A stretch of 64,000 nucleotides of DNA from an uncultured Clostridia bacterium (GTDB lineage Bacteria > Bacillota > Clostridia > Oscillospirales > Acutalibacteraceae): assembly GCA_937880805.1 (NCBI GenBank), contig CALGRR010000067.1, forward strand, positions 16,033 through 80,032. Direction: 5' to 3'. Positions 51,381 to 60,603 of this stretch are shown here, one piece after another. Every line of letters starts with the position of its first letter. The stretch's first letter is position 1. Position numbers and translations under genes: made by a program. The notes beneath the pieces were generated by a model, which ran no database searches, was not told the DNA's origin, and was given only the letters and a program-made list of their open reading frames with translations.

Positions 51381-52322
51381 TTATTTGATTTTTGAAAGTG
51401 CCCAGGAGGCAATATCTTCATAAACCGTTTCTTTTCCGAATTCATTAAGAATTTCGTGACGCATTTCGGGGTAAAGCTTTAATGTTAAATCTTTCTGACC
51501 CGATTCGGCAAGGTCGTTATACACCTGCTTTATGCCTTTTCCGTAAGCACCGACGGGGTCGGCTTCGCCCGCAATAATAAAGAGTGGAAGCGAGTTATCA
51601 ACGCCGCTGAACCAATCTTTGCCCGAAACATTGTTGAGAACGGTGAAAAGGTCCTTATAGCCTTTTGCGGTGAAGAGAAAGCCGCAGTATTTATCTGCTA
51701 TATATTCATCAACGATTTTTTCATCCCTTGTAAGCCAATCAAAAGGCGTGCGGGGATTTTTTATTTTGCTGTTGTAGGGTCCGAATGCGATTTTGTTGAT
51801 GAATTCGCTTCTGTGCTTTGAGCCTTTTGCTTTTGCGATTATTTCGGCAAGGCTTATTGCTATTGCTGCGGCGGGATTCTTTCCGCTTGTGCCGCAGATT
51901 ATTGCACCCTTTATTCTTGAATCGCTGCCGTATCGGCGGATATACTCCCTTGCAATGAATGAGCCCATACTGTGGCCGAAGAATATAACGGGTGTGTCGG
52001 GGTATTCCTTGCAGATAAGCTCGGTTACTGCTCTCTCGTCTTCAACAAAAGCATCCCAGCCCATCTCTTCTCCGAAATAGCCGAGGTCATCATCCGATTT
52101 AACGGATTTGCCGTGACCGATGTGGTCATCGGCAATAACTGCAAAGCCCTTGCCGCAAAGATATTCCGCAAATTCCTTGTAGCGTTCGCCGTGCTCTGCC
52201 ATACCGTGTGCAATCTGGAATATTGCTTTCGGTGCACCCTCTGCGGGCAGCCAGCATCTTGCGTAAATATCGGCAAGACCTGTTTTTGAGGGAATATAAA
52301 ACTCTTTTCTGCTGATAACCAT
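51381..52322 (-). CDS. Alpha/beta hydrolase, lysophospholipase/monoacylglycerol-lipase type
   Basis: A 313-aa cytoplasmic hydrolase (Hydrolase_4/PldB-like). The oxyanion strand FQIAHGMAEHGERYKEF, the nucleophile elbow FFGHSMGSFIAREYI, and the later acid/His (IAGEADPVGAYG ... YPEMRHEILNE) form a complete triad. The preferred ATG at 52322 follows AAAGG; an ATG three codons earlier overlaps the bioY stop by 4 nt (ATGA) and is also possible. It is downstream of bioY in one operon, for which a link (biotin ester or lipid supply) is not established. Confidence 0.88.
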   Translation of the reverse strand: MVISRKEFYIPSKTGLADIYARCWLPAEGAPKAIFQIAHGMAEHGERYKEFAEYLCGKGFAVIADDHIGHGKSVKSDDDLGYFGEEMGWDAFVEDERAVTELICKEYPDTPVIFFGHSMGSFIAREYIRRYGSDSRIKGAIICGTSGKNPAAAIAISLAEIIAKAKGSKHRSEFINKIAFGPYNSKIKNPRTPFDWLTRDEKIVDEYIADKYCGFLFTAKGYKDLFTVLNNVSGKDWFSGVDNSLPLFIIAGEADPVGAYGKGIKQVYNDLAESGQKDLTLKLYPEMRHEILNEFGKETVYEDIASWALSKIK

Positions 52323-52327
52323 ATTTT

Positions 52328-52855
52328 TCATCCTTTCAGTTTATTAAGTCTTATTCTTAAATTGAATCCGATTATGCTTGCACAAATAATTTTTATAATA
52401 TCACCGATAATAAACGGCAGAACGCAAACCGCCAGTGCGGTGCCGAAGCCGCACTTCGTCTGAAAAGCATACCATAAAGCTCCGAGTGTATAGCAAAGGC
52501 AGGTGCCTGCCGCCATTGAAACGGGGTAAATAAATTTTTTTGTTTTAAATTTTGAAGTGAGCAAAGATATAATCATAAGGCAGGGGATATATCCGATTAT
52601 ATATCCTCCCGTTATGCCTGCAAGCTGCTGAAAACCGCCCGTAAAGCCCGAAAAAACGGGTAAGCCGAAGGCTCCGAGAAATATGTAAATTAGAAGTGCG
52701 GGCAGGGCAATTCCGATATTAACGGTGCTTGCTGCGATATAAACCGAAAAGGTCGCAAGAGAAATCGGAACTGCACCGAAGGGAAGAGAAAACGGAGCAA
52801 GCACGCAGATAAAAGCGGCAAGCAACGCACATAAAGTGAGTTTCTGAAATTTCAT
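52328..52855 (-). CDS. bioY: Biotin transporter substrate-binding subunit BioY
   Basis: A 175-aa membrane protein with six hydrophobic helices, the S-component of an ECF biotin importer. It has ALLAAFICVLAPFSLPFGAVPISLATF, FSGFTGGFQQLAGITGGYIIGYI and LGALWYAFQTKCGFG, conserved in BioY. It needs the shared EcfAAT module, encoded elsewhere, or acts alone. It heads the operon with the hydrolase. Confidence 0.92.
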   Translation of the reverse strand: MKFQKLTLCALLAAFICVLAPFSLPFGAVPISLATFSVYIAASTVNIGIALPALLIYIFLGAFGLPVFSGFTGGFQQLAGITGGYIIGYIPCLMIISLLTSKFKTKKFIYPVSMAAGTCLCYTLGALWYAFQTKCGFGTALAVCVLPFIIGDIIKIICASIIGFNLRIRLNKLKG

Positions 52856-52937
52856 ATTTTACCTTTCATAAAGCCGATTTCCGCTTCATATAATTATCTT
52901 CGGCGGCAGAAAAACCGTGTTAAAAATGAATTTACAA

Positions 52938-52967
52938 ATAATACATTATTTTTTAGCACCCCGTCAA
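52938..52967 (-). promoter_or_regulatory. Promoter of bioY-hydrolase operon
   Basis: Leftward TTGACG (52967-52962), 18-bp spacer, TATTAT (52943-52938). A clear BirA operator was not found, only weak half-sites. Confidence 0.55.
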
Positions 52968-53043
52968 TAATTAGTGAATATAATAATTACAGTGAAAAAA
53001 ACTCTTTTACATATATCATAAATCATAAGAAAGGGTGAATGCT

Positions 53044-53502
53044 TTGAGCAAAAAGAAACAGTCAAGCGTAATAGTCTGCGTAACACCGCAGGATTCCTGT
53101 GCACGCCTTATCGAAGCAGGTGCACGGATAGCTGAAAAAGAAAACAAATCACTTATCGTTTTAAGCGTATTCAAAGAGAAAAACGGACTTAACGCAAACG
53201 AGGGCGGTGCACTTGAAACGCTCTATGAGGCGGCAAGAAAATACAATGCAAGAATGAGCATTTATTTTAATGACAGCCCCGCACTTGTTGCGGCGATTGT
53301 TTCGAAGAAAGAAAATGCATCCGTGTTTGTTACGGGCTTTCCCGAGGAGGGAAGCAGCGGATTTATAGCAAGATTTCACGAGCTTGTTCCCGAGCTGCCC
53401 GTAACGATGGTTGATAAAAATTCAAATGAATACAGAATTATTCCGTTTTCAAAAGAAGAGCTGGAAACAGCAAAGCTTATGGCTTTGGAATCAGTTAAGT
53501 GA
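53044..53502 (+). CDS. Universal-stress-protein-like domain protein
   Basis: A 152-aa single-domain protein resembling the Usp-like part of KdpD: SSVIVCVTPQDSCARLIEAGARIAEK, then strands LIVLSVFKEK and SVFVTGFPEEGSSGFIARF (nucleotide-type loop) and LPVTMVDK. The likely start is TTG at 53044, seven bases after AAGGGTG; a GTG three codons earlier sits too close to that site. The end overlaps the convergent recG gene by 12 nt. A stress or ATP-binding role is family-level inference. Confidence 0.75.
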   Translation: MSKKKQSSVIVCVTPQDSCARLIEAGARIAEKENKSLIVLSVFKEKNGLNANEGGALETLYEAARKYNARMSIYFNDSPALVAAIVSKKENASVFVTGFPEEGSSGFIARFHELVPELPVTMVDKNSNEYRIIPFSKEELETAKLMALESVK

Positions 53503-55512
53503 AATTCTGCTTGAAAACATACGGTTGACCGCATTTCGCAGCGGAGCATATTCCTCGCCCGAAAGGGCGGGGTTTTTTTTGAGCAGATTTTCTGCTGCGG
53601 AGTGAGCTTCTCTGATAACCTCGCCGTCTTTCATCATATTGGCGATTTTCATTTCGGGCAAGCCGTGCTGTCTGGAGCCGAAAAAGTCGCCAGGACCGCG
53701 GAGCTTTAAATCCTCATCGGCAATCTTAAAGCCGTCTGATGTTGAAACAAGAACATTGAGCCTTTCGTTATTCTCGGAATCCGAAATCATAATGCAGGAG
53801 GATTTATGCGAGCCTCTGCCTATTCTGCCTCTTAACTGATGAAGCTGTGAAAGACCGAATCTTTCAGCATTCTCAATAACCATTATAACGGCATTCGGCA
53901 CATCTATTCCAACCTCGATAACCGTTGTTGAAACAAGAAGCTGTGTTTCACCCTTTGCAAATGAATCCATAACCGCTTTTTTATCCTGGGCTTTCATTTT
54001 GCCGTGTAAAAGCCCGAGCTTAAAGCCCTTGAAGAATCCGTCGGAAAGATTTTTATAAAGCTCGTTTGCGGCGGTAAGCTCGCTGATTTCGCCCTCTTCA
54101 ACAAGGGGGCAGACTATGTAGCCCTGCAAGCCGTCACACAGATGCTTTTTGATATATCCGTAAGCACGCTCGCGAAGCTCGGAGTTAACAAGAAACGTAT
54201 CGATTTTTTGCCTGCCCTTCGGCATCTCATCAAGAATGCTCAGGTCAAGATCGCCGTATATTATCATAGCAAGAGTTCTCGGTATGGGTGTTGCCGACAT
54301 AACAAGAACGTGAGGATTGTTACCCTTTGAACTCAGAGTTCCTCTCTGATTAACGCCGAATCGGTGCTGCTCATCGGTTACGGCAAGACCGAGGTTTTTG
54401 AATTCAACATCCTTCTGAAGCAGAGCGTGAGTGCCTATCACAAGATCGGTTTCGCCGTTTGCAAGGGATGCTTTTATTCTTCTTTTTTCATTTGCGGGAG
54501 TTGAGCCCGTAAGCAGGGCAACGGTTAAATCCGTGTTTTCAAAAAACTTAACCATTGTTTTATAGTGTTGCATTGCAAGCACTTCGGTGGGTGCCATCAA
54601 AGCACTCTGAAAACCGTTTTTTGCACAGTTATATATTAGTGCGGCACCGACTGCAGTTTTACCCGAACCAACATCACCCTGAAGCAGTCTGTTCATAGGA
54701 ACGGATTCTGACATATCCTGCGTTGCGGCGGCAACGGCTCTTTTCTGTGCACCCGTAAGCTCGAACGGAAGGAGAGAATAAAACTCCTCGGTATAATTAT
54801 TTTTCAAACATACTGCGGTGCTTTTCTTTGCCTTGCTTCTTAAACGCAGCAATCCAAGCTCAAGCAGAAACAGCTCTTCAAAAACAAGCCTTCTGCGTGC
54901 TTCAGAAAGCAAATCCTCGCTTTCGGGCATATGAATATTGCGTAAAGCTTGGTTTATATCCATTAAGCAATATGCATTTCTTATATCTGCGGGGATAGGG
55001 TCGCCGATTTCGCTGCAGACCGAAAAAGCATGCTTAACAAGCTTTTCGGTTGCTTTTGAATTCATACCCGCTGTTTGCGGATAAATCGGGCGGATTCTGT
55101 TGCCGTTTTCAACTTCAACAAATTCGGGCGAATTCATTGCACGGTAATAACCCTTGCCCGTTATTTTACCGAAGAAAAGATATTCCTTGCCTTGTTCAAT
55201 TCTTTCGGCTGCATATTTATTGTTGAAAAAGGTGAGGTCAAGCAGACTTTCACCGTCAGTTATTTCTGTTTTATAAAGCGTCATTCCTTTGCGGATTTTG
55301 TGCTCACGGCATTGCATTGCCGCAATGGCTTTAATGCAAACTGTTTCATCATTCGGTGCATCTTTTATGGAGGTTATTTTGCTCCAATCTTCATATGCAC
55401 GGGGAAAAAAGGTCAGCAAATCATAAAGGGTAAAGATTCCGAGCTTGCCGAGCAAGGCGGCTCGTTTTTCTCCGACCCCTTTAAGATATTTGATGTTTGC
55501 ATTGAGCTCCAT
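53491..55512 (-). CDS. recG: ATP-dependent DNA helicase RecG
   Basis: A 673-aa helicase that remodels stalled forks and branch structures. A wedge/OB domain (LLDLTFFNNKYAAERI) precedes the helicase core: Walker A QGDVGSGKTAVGAAL, DEQH box VTDEQHRFGVNQR, VMSATPIPRTLAM and LRGRIGRGSHKSSC. The C-terminus ends EEYAPLRNAVNRMFSSR. It starts 3 bp after the FakA-like gene in a shared operon, a common pairing in Bacillota. Confidence 0.97.
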   Translation of the reverse strand: MELNANIKYLKGVGEKRAALLGKLGIFTLYDLLTFFPRAYEDWSKITSIKDAPNDETVCIKAIAAMQCREHKIRKGMTLYKTEITDGESLLDLTFFNNKYAAERIEQGKEYLFFGKITGKGYYRAMNSPEFVEVENGNRIRPIYPQTAGMNSKATEKLVKHAFSVCSEIGDPIPADIRNAYCLMDINQALRNIHMPESEDLLSEARRRLVFEELFLLELGLLRLRSKAKKSTAVCLKNNYTEEFYSLLPFELTGAQKRAVAAATQDMSESVPMNRLLQGDVGSGKTAVGAALIYNCAKNGFQSALMAPTEVLAMQHYKTMVKFFENTDLTVALLTGSTPANEKRRIKASLANGETDLVIGTHALLQKDVEFKNLGLAVTDEQHRFGVNQRGTLSSKGNNPHVLVMSATPIPRTLAMIIYGDLDLSILDEMPKGRQKIDTFLVNSELRERAYGYIKKHLCDGLQGYIVCPLVEEGEISELTAANELYKNLSDGFFKGFKLGLLHGKMKAQDKKAVMDSFAKGETQLLVSTTVIEVGIDVPNAVIMVIENAERFGLSQLHQLRGRIGRGSHKSSCIMISDSENNERLNVLVSTSDGFKIADEDLKLRGPGDFFGSRQHGLPEMKIANMMKDGEVIREAHSAAENLLKKNPALSGEEYAPLRNAVNRMFSSRISLN

Positions 55513-55515
55513 AGA

Positions 55516-57060
55516 TTATTCCACCAAGATTAAAAAATAATAAACAGGCTGACCGCCTTCGGTTATATTTATTTCAATATTTTTGTCTGTATTGCTTATA
55601 AGCTTTTTTGCGGTGAAAAGATTTGTATCCTTGCCGTAAAAAACAGTCACATTTCTTTTGCCGTGCTTATTTGTTAAATGCGATATAACATTAACGGCAC
55701 TTGTGACAATATCTTCATTTATGCAGATTATTTCATCGCCGCAAATACCGATTATCTGCCCGGGAGAAAGCTCTCTGTTGCCATAGCTGCATTGCTTTGC
55801 GGTGTAGGTTACTGCTCCGCTTATGCACGATTTAACCGCAGCCTCAACAGCGGATTTGTTTTGTTCGGCAGATAAGTCAGGGTTGAATGCTTTTGCCGCT
55901 GCAATGCCCTGAACAACATTAAGTGAGGGGATAACGGTAACATTCTTATCTGTCATTTCAGCTGCCTGATTTGATGCCATAAGATTATTTTTATTATTCG
56001 TGAGAATAAAAATATCTTCGCTTTCAAGAGAATTAACGGCATCAATTATTTCTCCCGTGCTCGCATTGAAAGCTTCCTTGCATTCAAGAGCGTAAATGCC
56101 GCCGAAGCCTTCGAGATACTTTTTTATTCCTTTTCCGTTGCATATTCCTATCAGCGAGCAAGCATTAAGGGTATTTTTGTTTTTTGCCTGCAAACGCATA
56201 TTGTCAATTTTTATTGAGCTTAATTCACCGTATTCAAGCCCTTTCCCGATTGCAAGGTCGGGCGAATTTGTGTGAACGTGAACCTTTACAATTCCCTTTG
56301 ATTCAACGGCAACCGTGCAGTCGCCTATATCGGCAAGAAATCTGCGAAGCTTTGAAACATCGCATTTGTCATTTTTGTCTATTAGAAACTCTGTGCAGTA
56401 GGTGAATTTTATTTCATTGTTTTCGTATTTTGCAGAAGAGGAATTGCTGCTTGAGGCTGTTTCTTTCAGTGAAAGCATTCCCTCCATAATGTAAACAAGA
56501 CCCTGACCGCCTGCATCAACAACCGAATGCTTTTTAAGAATCGGCAAAAGGTTAGGTGTTGATTTAAGAGCATTCCTTGCACCGCCAAGTGCGGCTTTGA
56601 AAACCTCTTTGCAGCCCTTGGCTTTATCTGCCGCCTCTGCTGCTTTTGAAGCAGCTATTCTGATTACCGTGAGCATAGTGCCCTCGGCAGGCTTTTCAAC
56701 TGCGGCATAGGCTTCGTCGCAGCCTGCTTCAAGCCCTTTTGCAAGTGCTTTGCCGTCAATATAATCAAGCCCGTCAACACTCTGTGCGAAGCCTTTGAAA
56801 ATAAGGGCTAATATAACCCCCGAATTTCCCCGTGCACCTTTCAGAAGCGAACACGCCGCTTTATCCGCAAGAGCACCCGCACCAACGCCCGAAATTTCCT
56901 TTATTTCTTTTATGCAGGCTTCGAGTGTCAAAGAAAGGTTAGTGCCCGTATCTCCGTCAGGAACGGGAAAAACGTTTAGATTATCAACATCTTTCTTGTG
57001 TGCCGATATGTTGACCGATGCATTGATTAATGCGGTTTTCAAATCCTGTGCTGTTATCAT
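55516..57060 (-). CDS. DAK2/FakA-type fatty acid kinase (YloV)
   Basis: A 514-aa kinase of the FakA family, which phosphorylates fatty acids bound by FakB. The phosphate loop is NVFPVPDGDTGTNLSLTL, followed by GARGNSGVIL and VVDAGGQGLVYIMEGML of the DAK2 part; the C-terminal DegV-like half contains FTYCTEFLI and FILTNNKNNL. It is upstream of recG, the standard Bacillota order. A FakB partner is not in this window. Confidence 0.92.
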   Translation of the reverse strand: MITAQDLKTALINASVNISAHKKDVDNLNVFPVPDGDTGTNLSLTLEACIKEIKEISGVGAGALADKAACSLLKGARGNSGVILALIFKGFAQSVDGLDYIDGKALAKGLEAGCDEAYAAVEKPAEGTMLTVIRIAASKAAEAADKAKGCKEVFKAALGGARNALKSTPNLLPILKKHSVVDAGGQGLVYIMEGMLSLKETASSSNSSSAKYENNEIKFTYCTEFLIDKNDKCDVSKLRRFLADIGDCTVAVESKGIVKVHVHTNSPDLAIGKGLEYGELSSIKIDNMRLQAKNKNTLNACSLIGICNGKGIKKYLEGFGGIYALECKEAFNASTGEIIDAVNSLESEDIFILTNNKNNLMASNQAAEMTDKNVTVIPSLNVVQGIAAAKAFNPDLSAEQNKSAVEAAVKSCISGAVTYTAKQCSYGNRELSPGQIIGICGDEIICINEDIVTSAVNVISHLTNKHGKRNVTVFYGKDTNLFTAKKLISNTDKNIEINITEGGQPVYYFLILVE

Positions 57061-57120
57061 AATATACCTCCGTTTTCTTTTCAGGTATATTATGGGATTT
57101 TTTTGTTGCGAAAATACAGC

Positions 57121-58593
57121 TTATTTGAAACTCCAGTTCTCAATATCCGCAAAAACATCTCCGTCACAGCAGCCGTAGCAATTCTGAAGCGAATTTGCAT
57201 ATGAAACGGCAGCATTTCTGAAACAAAGGGGAAGGAACGGCGGGTCATCATTGAATGTATTTATAAAATCCATAAGCTCGCAGCCGCCGCTGAGAAGCTG
57301 CGAATAACGTTTCGCTGCTGCACAATCGGGATTGATTCCGTAGCTTACGGCACCGTCAGCCGAAAAAATCGGCGTAAGATTCATATTGTGTGAAAGGCGT
57401 ATTTCGCCTATATAAATATCATATGAACCGAGATTGACCGCCTCGGTATAATAATCGGTTGTGTATTTTTTTAAGTTCACTTTAAATCCGAGCTCTTTGA
57501 GATAGCTTTCAACAAAGATTCCCGCCTCAAGCTTGAATTGGTTATCAGAATTAACGAGCAGAGAGATTTCTGCAGAAGAAATATCAACCTCGGATTCTGC
57601 GATAAGTTCAGACGCTTTTGCGATGTTTTTTGAAACAATAAGGTCTTTTGAAGAAAGAGCATACCACTCGGGGTTAAAGGGTGCATATGCGGCCCTTGCG
57701 TGCCCTTGGAATGCTGTTGAAACAATTTCACTGCGGTCGAGAGCAAGGTTTATTGCCTGCCTTATTTTGGGGCTTGCGAGAAGCGGGGATGAATTGTTGA
57801 AGCCGAGATAAACCATATTGTTTATGCCCATTTCAACTGTTTTTGCGTTTATTCTCGAATATGTTCCGCTGCTTAAATCGTTATAATTGAAAGCTGTGTT
57901 GCCTATTTCAACGCTGCTTTCAAGAGATTCAGAAGAGCGAACGGGTACAAGCATTATTGTTTTGATTGATGGGTTAAACTTTGCTTTTTTTGCATTGACA
58001 ATCAGATAAAGCGATTCACCCGATTTTTCAGTTTTATATCTGCCTGAACCTATGGGTGATTCCTTCGGGGAGGCAGCCTTAACAATCGGAAATGTGAGGC
58101 AGCTCAATGCATAAGGGTCGGGGTTCTTCAATGTGAAAACAACCATATTCGATGCAGAAATGCTCGCACCCGAAAAGTTTTCAAGCCTTGCAGCATAGGA
58201 AGCGGAAAATTTTGCCGAATCAAACGAGCTTATAATGTCGTTTGCGGTAACTTTTGCACCGTCGCTGAAATAAACCTCATCAAGGGTAACATTAACCGTT
58301 GTTCCGCTTACTATAGAGCTTTTCGCAATAACGGGAACGGGTTCGTAGTTTTTATCAAGGCTGTAAAGTCCGTCATAAATCAAGCCCATAATCTGCAGAT
58401 TTGCGGTTGTTTTGCAGGTGAACGGATTCATAGTGTCCGCTTTGGTGTAGGCAAAATTAAGAATTCCCTCGGTCTGGGAAAAAACGGGGGAGTCTGTTGT
58501 TTTTTCGGGTACTATGGGGTTATTATCTCCGCACCCTGCAAAGAAAGTTGTTACTACAGATAATATCAGTAATGCAGCTATTGCTTTTTTCAT
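57121..58593 (-). CDS. Oligopeptide-type ABC substrate-binding lipoprotein
   Basis: A 490-aa exported solute-binding protein of the SBP_bac_5 family. A signal peptide ends at the lipobox FAGC; after it come LNFAYTKADTMNPFTCKTTANLQIMGLIYDGLY and FSDGAKVTANDIISSFDSAKF, typical of the OppA/DppA cluster C fold, and RQAINLALDRSEIV. No permease or ATPase gene is next to it, so it is an orphan binding protein; it may feed a transporter encoded elsewhere. It lies 4 bp downstream of tcdA on the leftward strand. Confidence 0.9.
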   Translation of the reverse strand: MKKAIAALLILSVVTTFFAGCGDNNPIVPEKTTDSPVFSQTEGILNFAYTKADTMNPFTCKTTANLQIMGLIYDGLYSLDKNYEPVPVIAKSSIVSGTTVNVTLDEVYFSDGAKVTANDIISSFDSAKFSASYAARLENFSGASISASNMVVFTLKNPDPYALSCLTFPIVKAASPKESPIGSGRYKTEKSGESLYLIVNAKKAKFNPSIKTIMLVPVRSSESLESSVEIGNTAFNYNDLSSGTYSRINAKTVEMGINNMVYLGFNNSSPLLASPKIRQAINLALDRSEIVSTAFQGHARAAYAPFNPEWYALSSKDLIVSKNIAKASELIAESEVDISSAEISLLVNSDNQFKLEAGIFVESYLKELGFKVNLKKYTTDYYTEAVNLGSYDIYIGEIRLSHNMNLTPIFSADGAVSYGINPDCAAAKRYSQLLSGGCELMDFINTFNDDPPFLPLCFRNAAVSYANSLQNCYGCCDGDVFADIENWSFK

Positions 58594-58597
58594 AAAC

Positions 58598-59314
58598 TCA
58601 ATCCTTATTAATTAAATCGGTTATTATTTTTCCTGCCATAATAAGCCCCGCCGCACCGGGAACAAAAGGCAGGCTGCCGGGTGTTTGCCTCTTGCCGCTT
58701 TCTTCATCTGTTGAAGCGGGCTTCACGGGCTCTTCAGGCGACCAAACAACATTAAGCTTTTTTATATTTCTTTTTTTCAGTTCCCTTCGCATAACTCTGC
58801 AAAGAGGGCAGCCGCTTGTTTTGGATATATCGGAAACTCTGAAAAGTGACGGGTCAAATTTATTGCCCGTGCCCATACACGAGATTATCGGAATATTCAT
58901 TTGCTGTGCTTTTTCCGCAAGGTTGATTTTTGCACTCACCGTGTCAATGGCTTCTGCAATATAATCGTATTCATCAAGATTAAATTCCTCCGAGTTTTCG
59001 GGAAGATAAAACTTCTGAAGAGTATTCACCCTGCAAGCGGGGTTTATATCGTTTATTCTTGCTTTAACAACCTCGGTTTTTGCAAGACCCAGAGTAGAAT
59101 GAAGAGCACATAGCTGGCGGTTAAGGTTTGTGAATGAAACCGTGTCGCTGTCAACAAGCGTTATCTCGCCTATGCCGGCCCTTGCCAGAGCTTCGGCTGT
59201 GTATGAGCCCACGCCGCCCAGACCGAAAAGTATGATTTTGCTTTCGGCAAGTATTCTTGTTGAATTTTCTCCAAGCAACATTTCCGACCTCAAAAACTGC
59301 GAATGCTCCAACAC
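58598..59314 (-). CDS. tcdA: tRNA threonylcarbamoyladenosine dehydratase
   Basis: A 238-aa ThiF/HesA-type enzyme that cyclises t6A to ct6A with ATP. The nucleotide strand IILFGLGGVGSYTAEALARAGIG, LVDSDTVSFTNLNRQ and VVKARINDINP are as in TcdA. The later GCPLCRVMRREL shows two cysteines where many homologues have DPLAR; this occurs in Firmicutes and may bind metal. Both GTG 59314 and TTG 59311 fit the AAGGAG site; GTG is given. It works on tRNA modified by TsaD, also in this window. Confidence 0.9.
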   Translation of the reverse strand: MLEHSQFLRSEMLLGENSTRILAESKIILFGLGGVGSYTAEALARAGIGEITLVDSDTVSFTNLNRQLCALHSTLGLAKTEVVKARINDINPACRVNTLQKFYLPENSEEFNLDEYDYIAEAIDTVSAKINLAEKAQQMNIPIISCMGTGNKFDPSLFRVSDISKTSGCPLCRVMRRELKKRNIKKLNVVWSPEEPVKPASTDEESGKRQTPGSLPFVPGAAGLIMAGKIITDLINKD

Positions 59315-59394
59315 TTTCACTCCTTCAGATATTTTTCCTTATATATAATACAACAAAATATAGTTTATTGTAAACCTTATTTTAAATTTTTATA

Positions 59395-59423
59395 TTGTAT
59401 TTTATGAAAACATCATATATAAT
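59395..59423 (+). promoter_or_regulatory. ychF promoter
   Basis: TTGTAT (59395-59400), 17-bp spacer, TATAAT (59418-59423). Confidence 0.7.
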
Positions 59424-59465
59424 GATTTAGTTAGAATTTGAAAGCTGATGAAAGGATATGTTTAA

Positions 59466-60560
59466 ATGAAGCTTGGTATAGTAGGTTTGCCCAATGTTGG
59501 CAAAAGCACACTTTTTAATGCAATAACAAATGCGGGGGCGCAGTCGGCAAACTACGCTTTCTGCACAATCGAGCCCAATGTGGGTGTTGTTGCCGTTCCC
59601 GATGAAAGACTTGATAAGCTTGCAGAGCTTTATAATCCCGTTAAAATAACTCCCGCATTCATCGAATTCGTTGATATTGCGGGTCTTGTAAGAGGTGCAT
59701 CAAAGGGCGAGGGTCTTGGTAACAAGTTCCTTTCGCACATCCGTGAGGTTGATGCGGTTATCCACGTTGTTCGCTGTTTTGAGGATGACGATATAGTTCA
59801 CGTTGACGCAACAATCAATCCCGAAAGAGATATTGAAACAATCAATCTTGAGCTTATTCTTTCCGATATGGAAATGGTTGAAAGAAGAATAGACAGAGTT
59901 ACAAAAGCACTCAAGGGCGATAAAACCCTTGCATCGGAGCTTGAATTCCTTAAAAGACTTCTTGCAACCCTTGAAAGCAATGTTCCTGCAAGAAATATGG
60001 AATGTGATGAAAATGAAAAGGCGTGGCTTTCAGAGGTTGCTCTGCTTACGGCAAAACCCGTTATCTATGCCTGCAATATGAGTGAGAATGATTTTGCGGG
60101 CGGACTTGACAATAACGCTCATTATAAAAAAGTATGCGAAATTGCGGCGGGCGAAGGCAGCGAGGTGCTTCCCATCTGTGCAGAGCTTGAAGCTGAAATC
60201 GCATCACTTGAAAAAGAAGAAAAAGAAATGTTCCTTGCAGAGCTCGGCGTTGAATCAGGCGGACTTGATTTGCTTGTTAAAAAGAGCTATGCTCTTCTCG
60301 GCCTTATATCGTATCTTACCGCAGGTCAGCCCGAGGTCAGAGCGTGGACAATAACAAAAGGCACAAAAGCTCCCCAGGCGGCAGGCAAAATCCACAGCGA
60401 CTTTGAAAGAGGATTTATCCGTGCAGAGGTTATTTCTTATGAAGACCTTATTAACCTCGGCTCAATAGCAGCGGCAAAAGAAAAAGGACTTGTCAGAAGT
60501 GAAGGCAAGGAATATGTTATGAAAGACGGAGATGTTGTTCTTTTCCGCTTCAATGTTTAA
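59466..60560 (+). CDS. ychF: Redox-regulated ATPase YchF
   Basis: A 364-aa Obg-family ATPase that associates with ribosomes. The P-loop [15 protein letters not shown] at residues 5-19, [22 protein letters not shown] of G3, and ACNMSEND in place of the NKxD of GTPases (so ATP is preferred) are seen. The C-terminal TGS domain ends in [12 protein letters not shown]. Single gene with its own promoter, though the PBP gene 43 bp downstream may be cotranscribed. Confidence 0.97.
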   Translation: MKLGIVGLPNVGKSTLFNAITNAGAQSANYAFCTIEPNVGVVAVPDERLDKLAELYNPVKITPAFIEFVDIAGLVRGASKGEGLGNKFLSHIREVDAVIHVVRCFEDDDIVHVDATINPERDIETINLELILSDMEMVERRIDRVTKALKGDKTLASELEFLKRLLATLESNVPARNMECDENEKAWLSEVALLTAKPVIYACNMSENDFAGGLDNNAHYKKVCEIAAGEGSEVLPICAELEAEIASLEKEEKEMFLAELGVESGGLDLLVKKSYALLGLISYLTAGQPEVRAWTITKGTKAPQAAGKIHSDFERGFIRAEVISYEDLINLGSIAAAKEKGLVRSEGKEYVMKDGDVVLFRFNV

Positions 60561-60566
60561 TATCGG

Positions 60567-60603
60567 CTCCCTGTGTTATAACTAAACGCAGGGAGTGATT
60601 TTT
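60567..60603 (+). terminator. Hairpin that terminates ychF and covers PBP ribosome binding site
   Basis: Stem CTCCCTGTGTT (60567-60577) with AACGCAGGGAG (60585-60595), one U-G pair, 7-nt loop, then TGATTTTTTT. The right arm contains AGGGAG, the only ribosome binding site for the penicillin-binding protein start at 60604. Confidence 0.75.

Noticed and set aside
52856..53034. BirA operator before bioY
   Set aside because: Only AT-rich half-sites (GTAAAT and TTTTAACA) were seen; a paired operator with proper spacing is absent.
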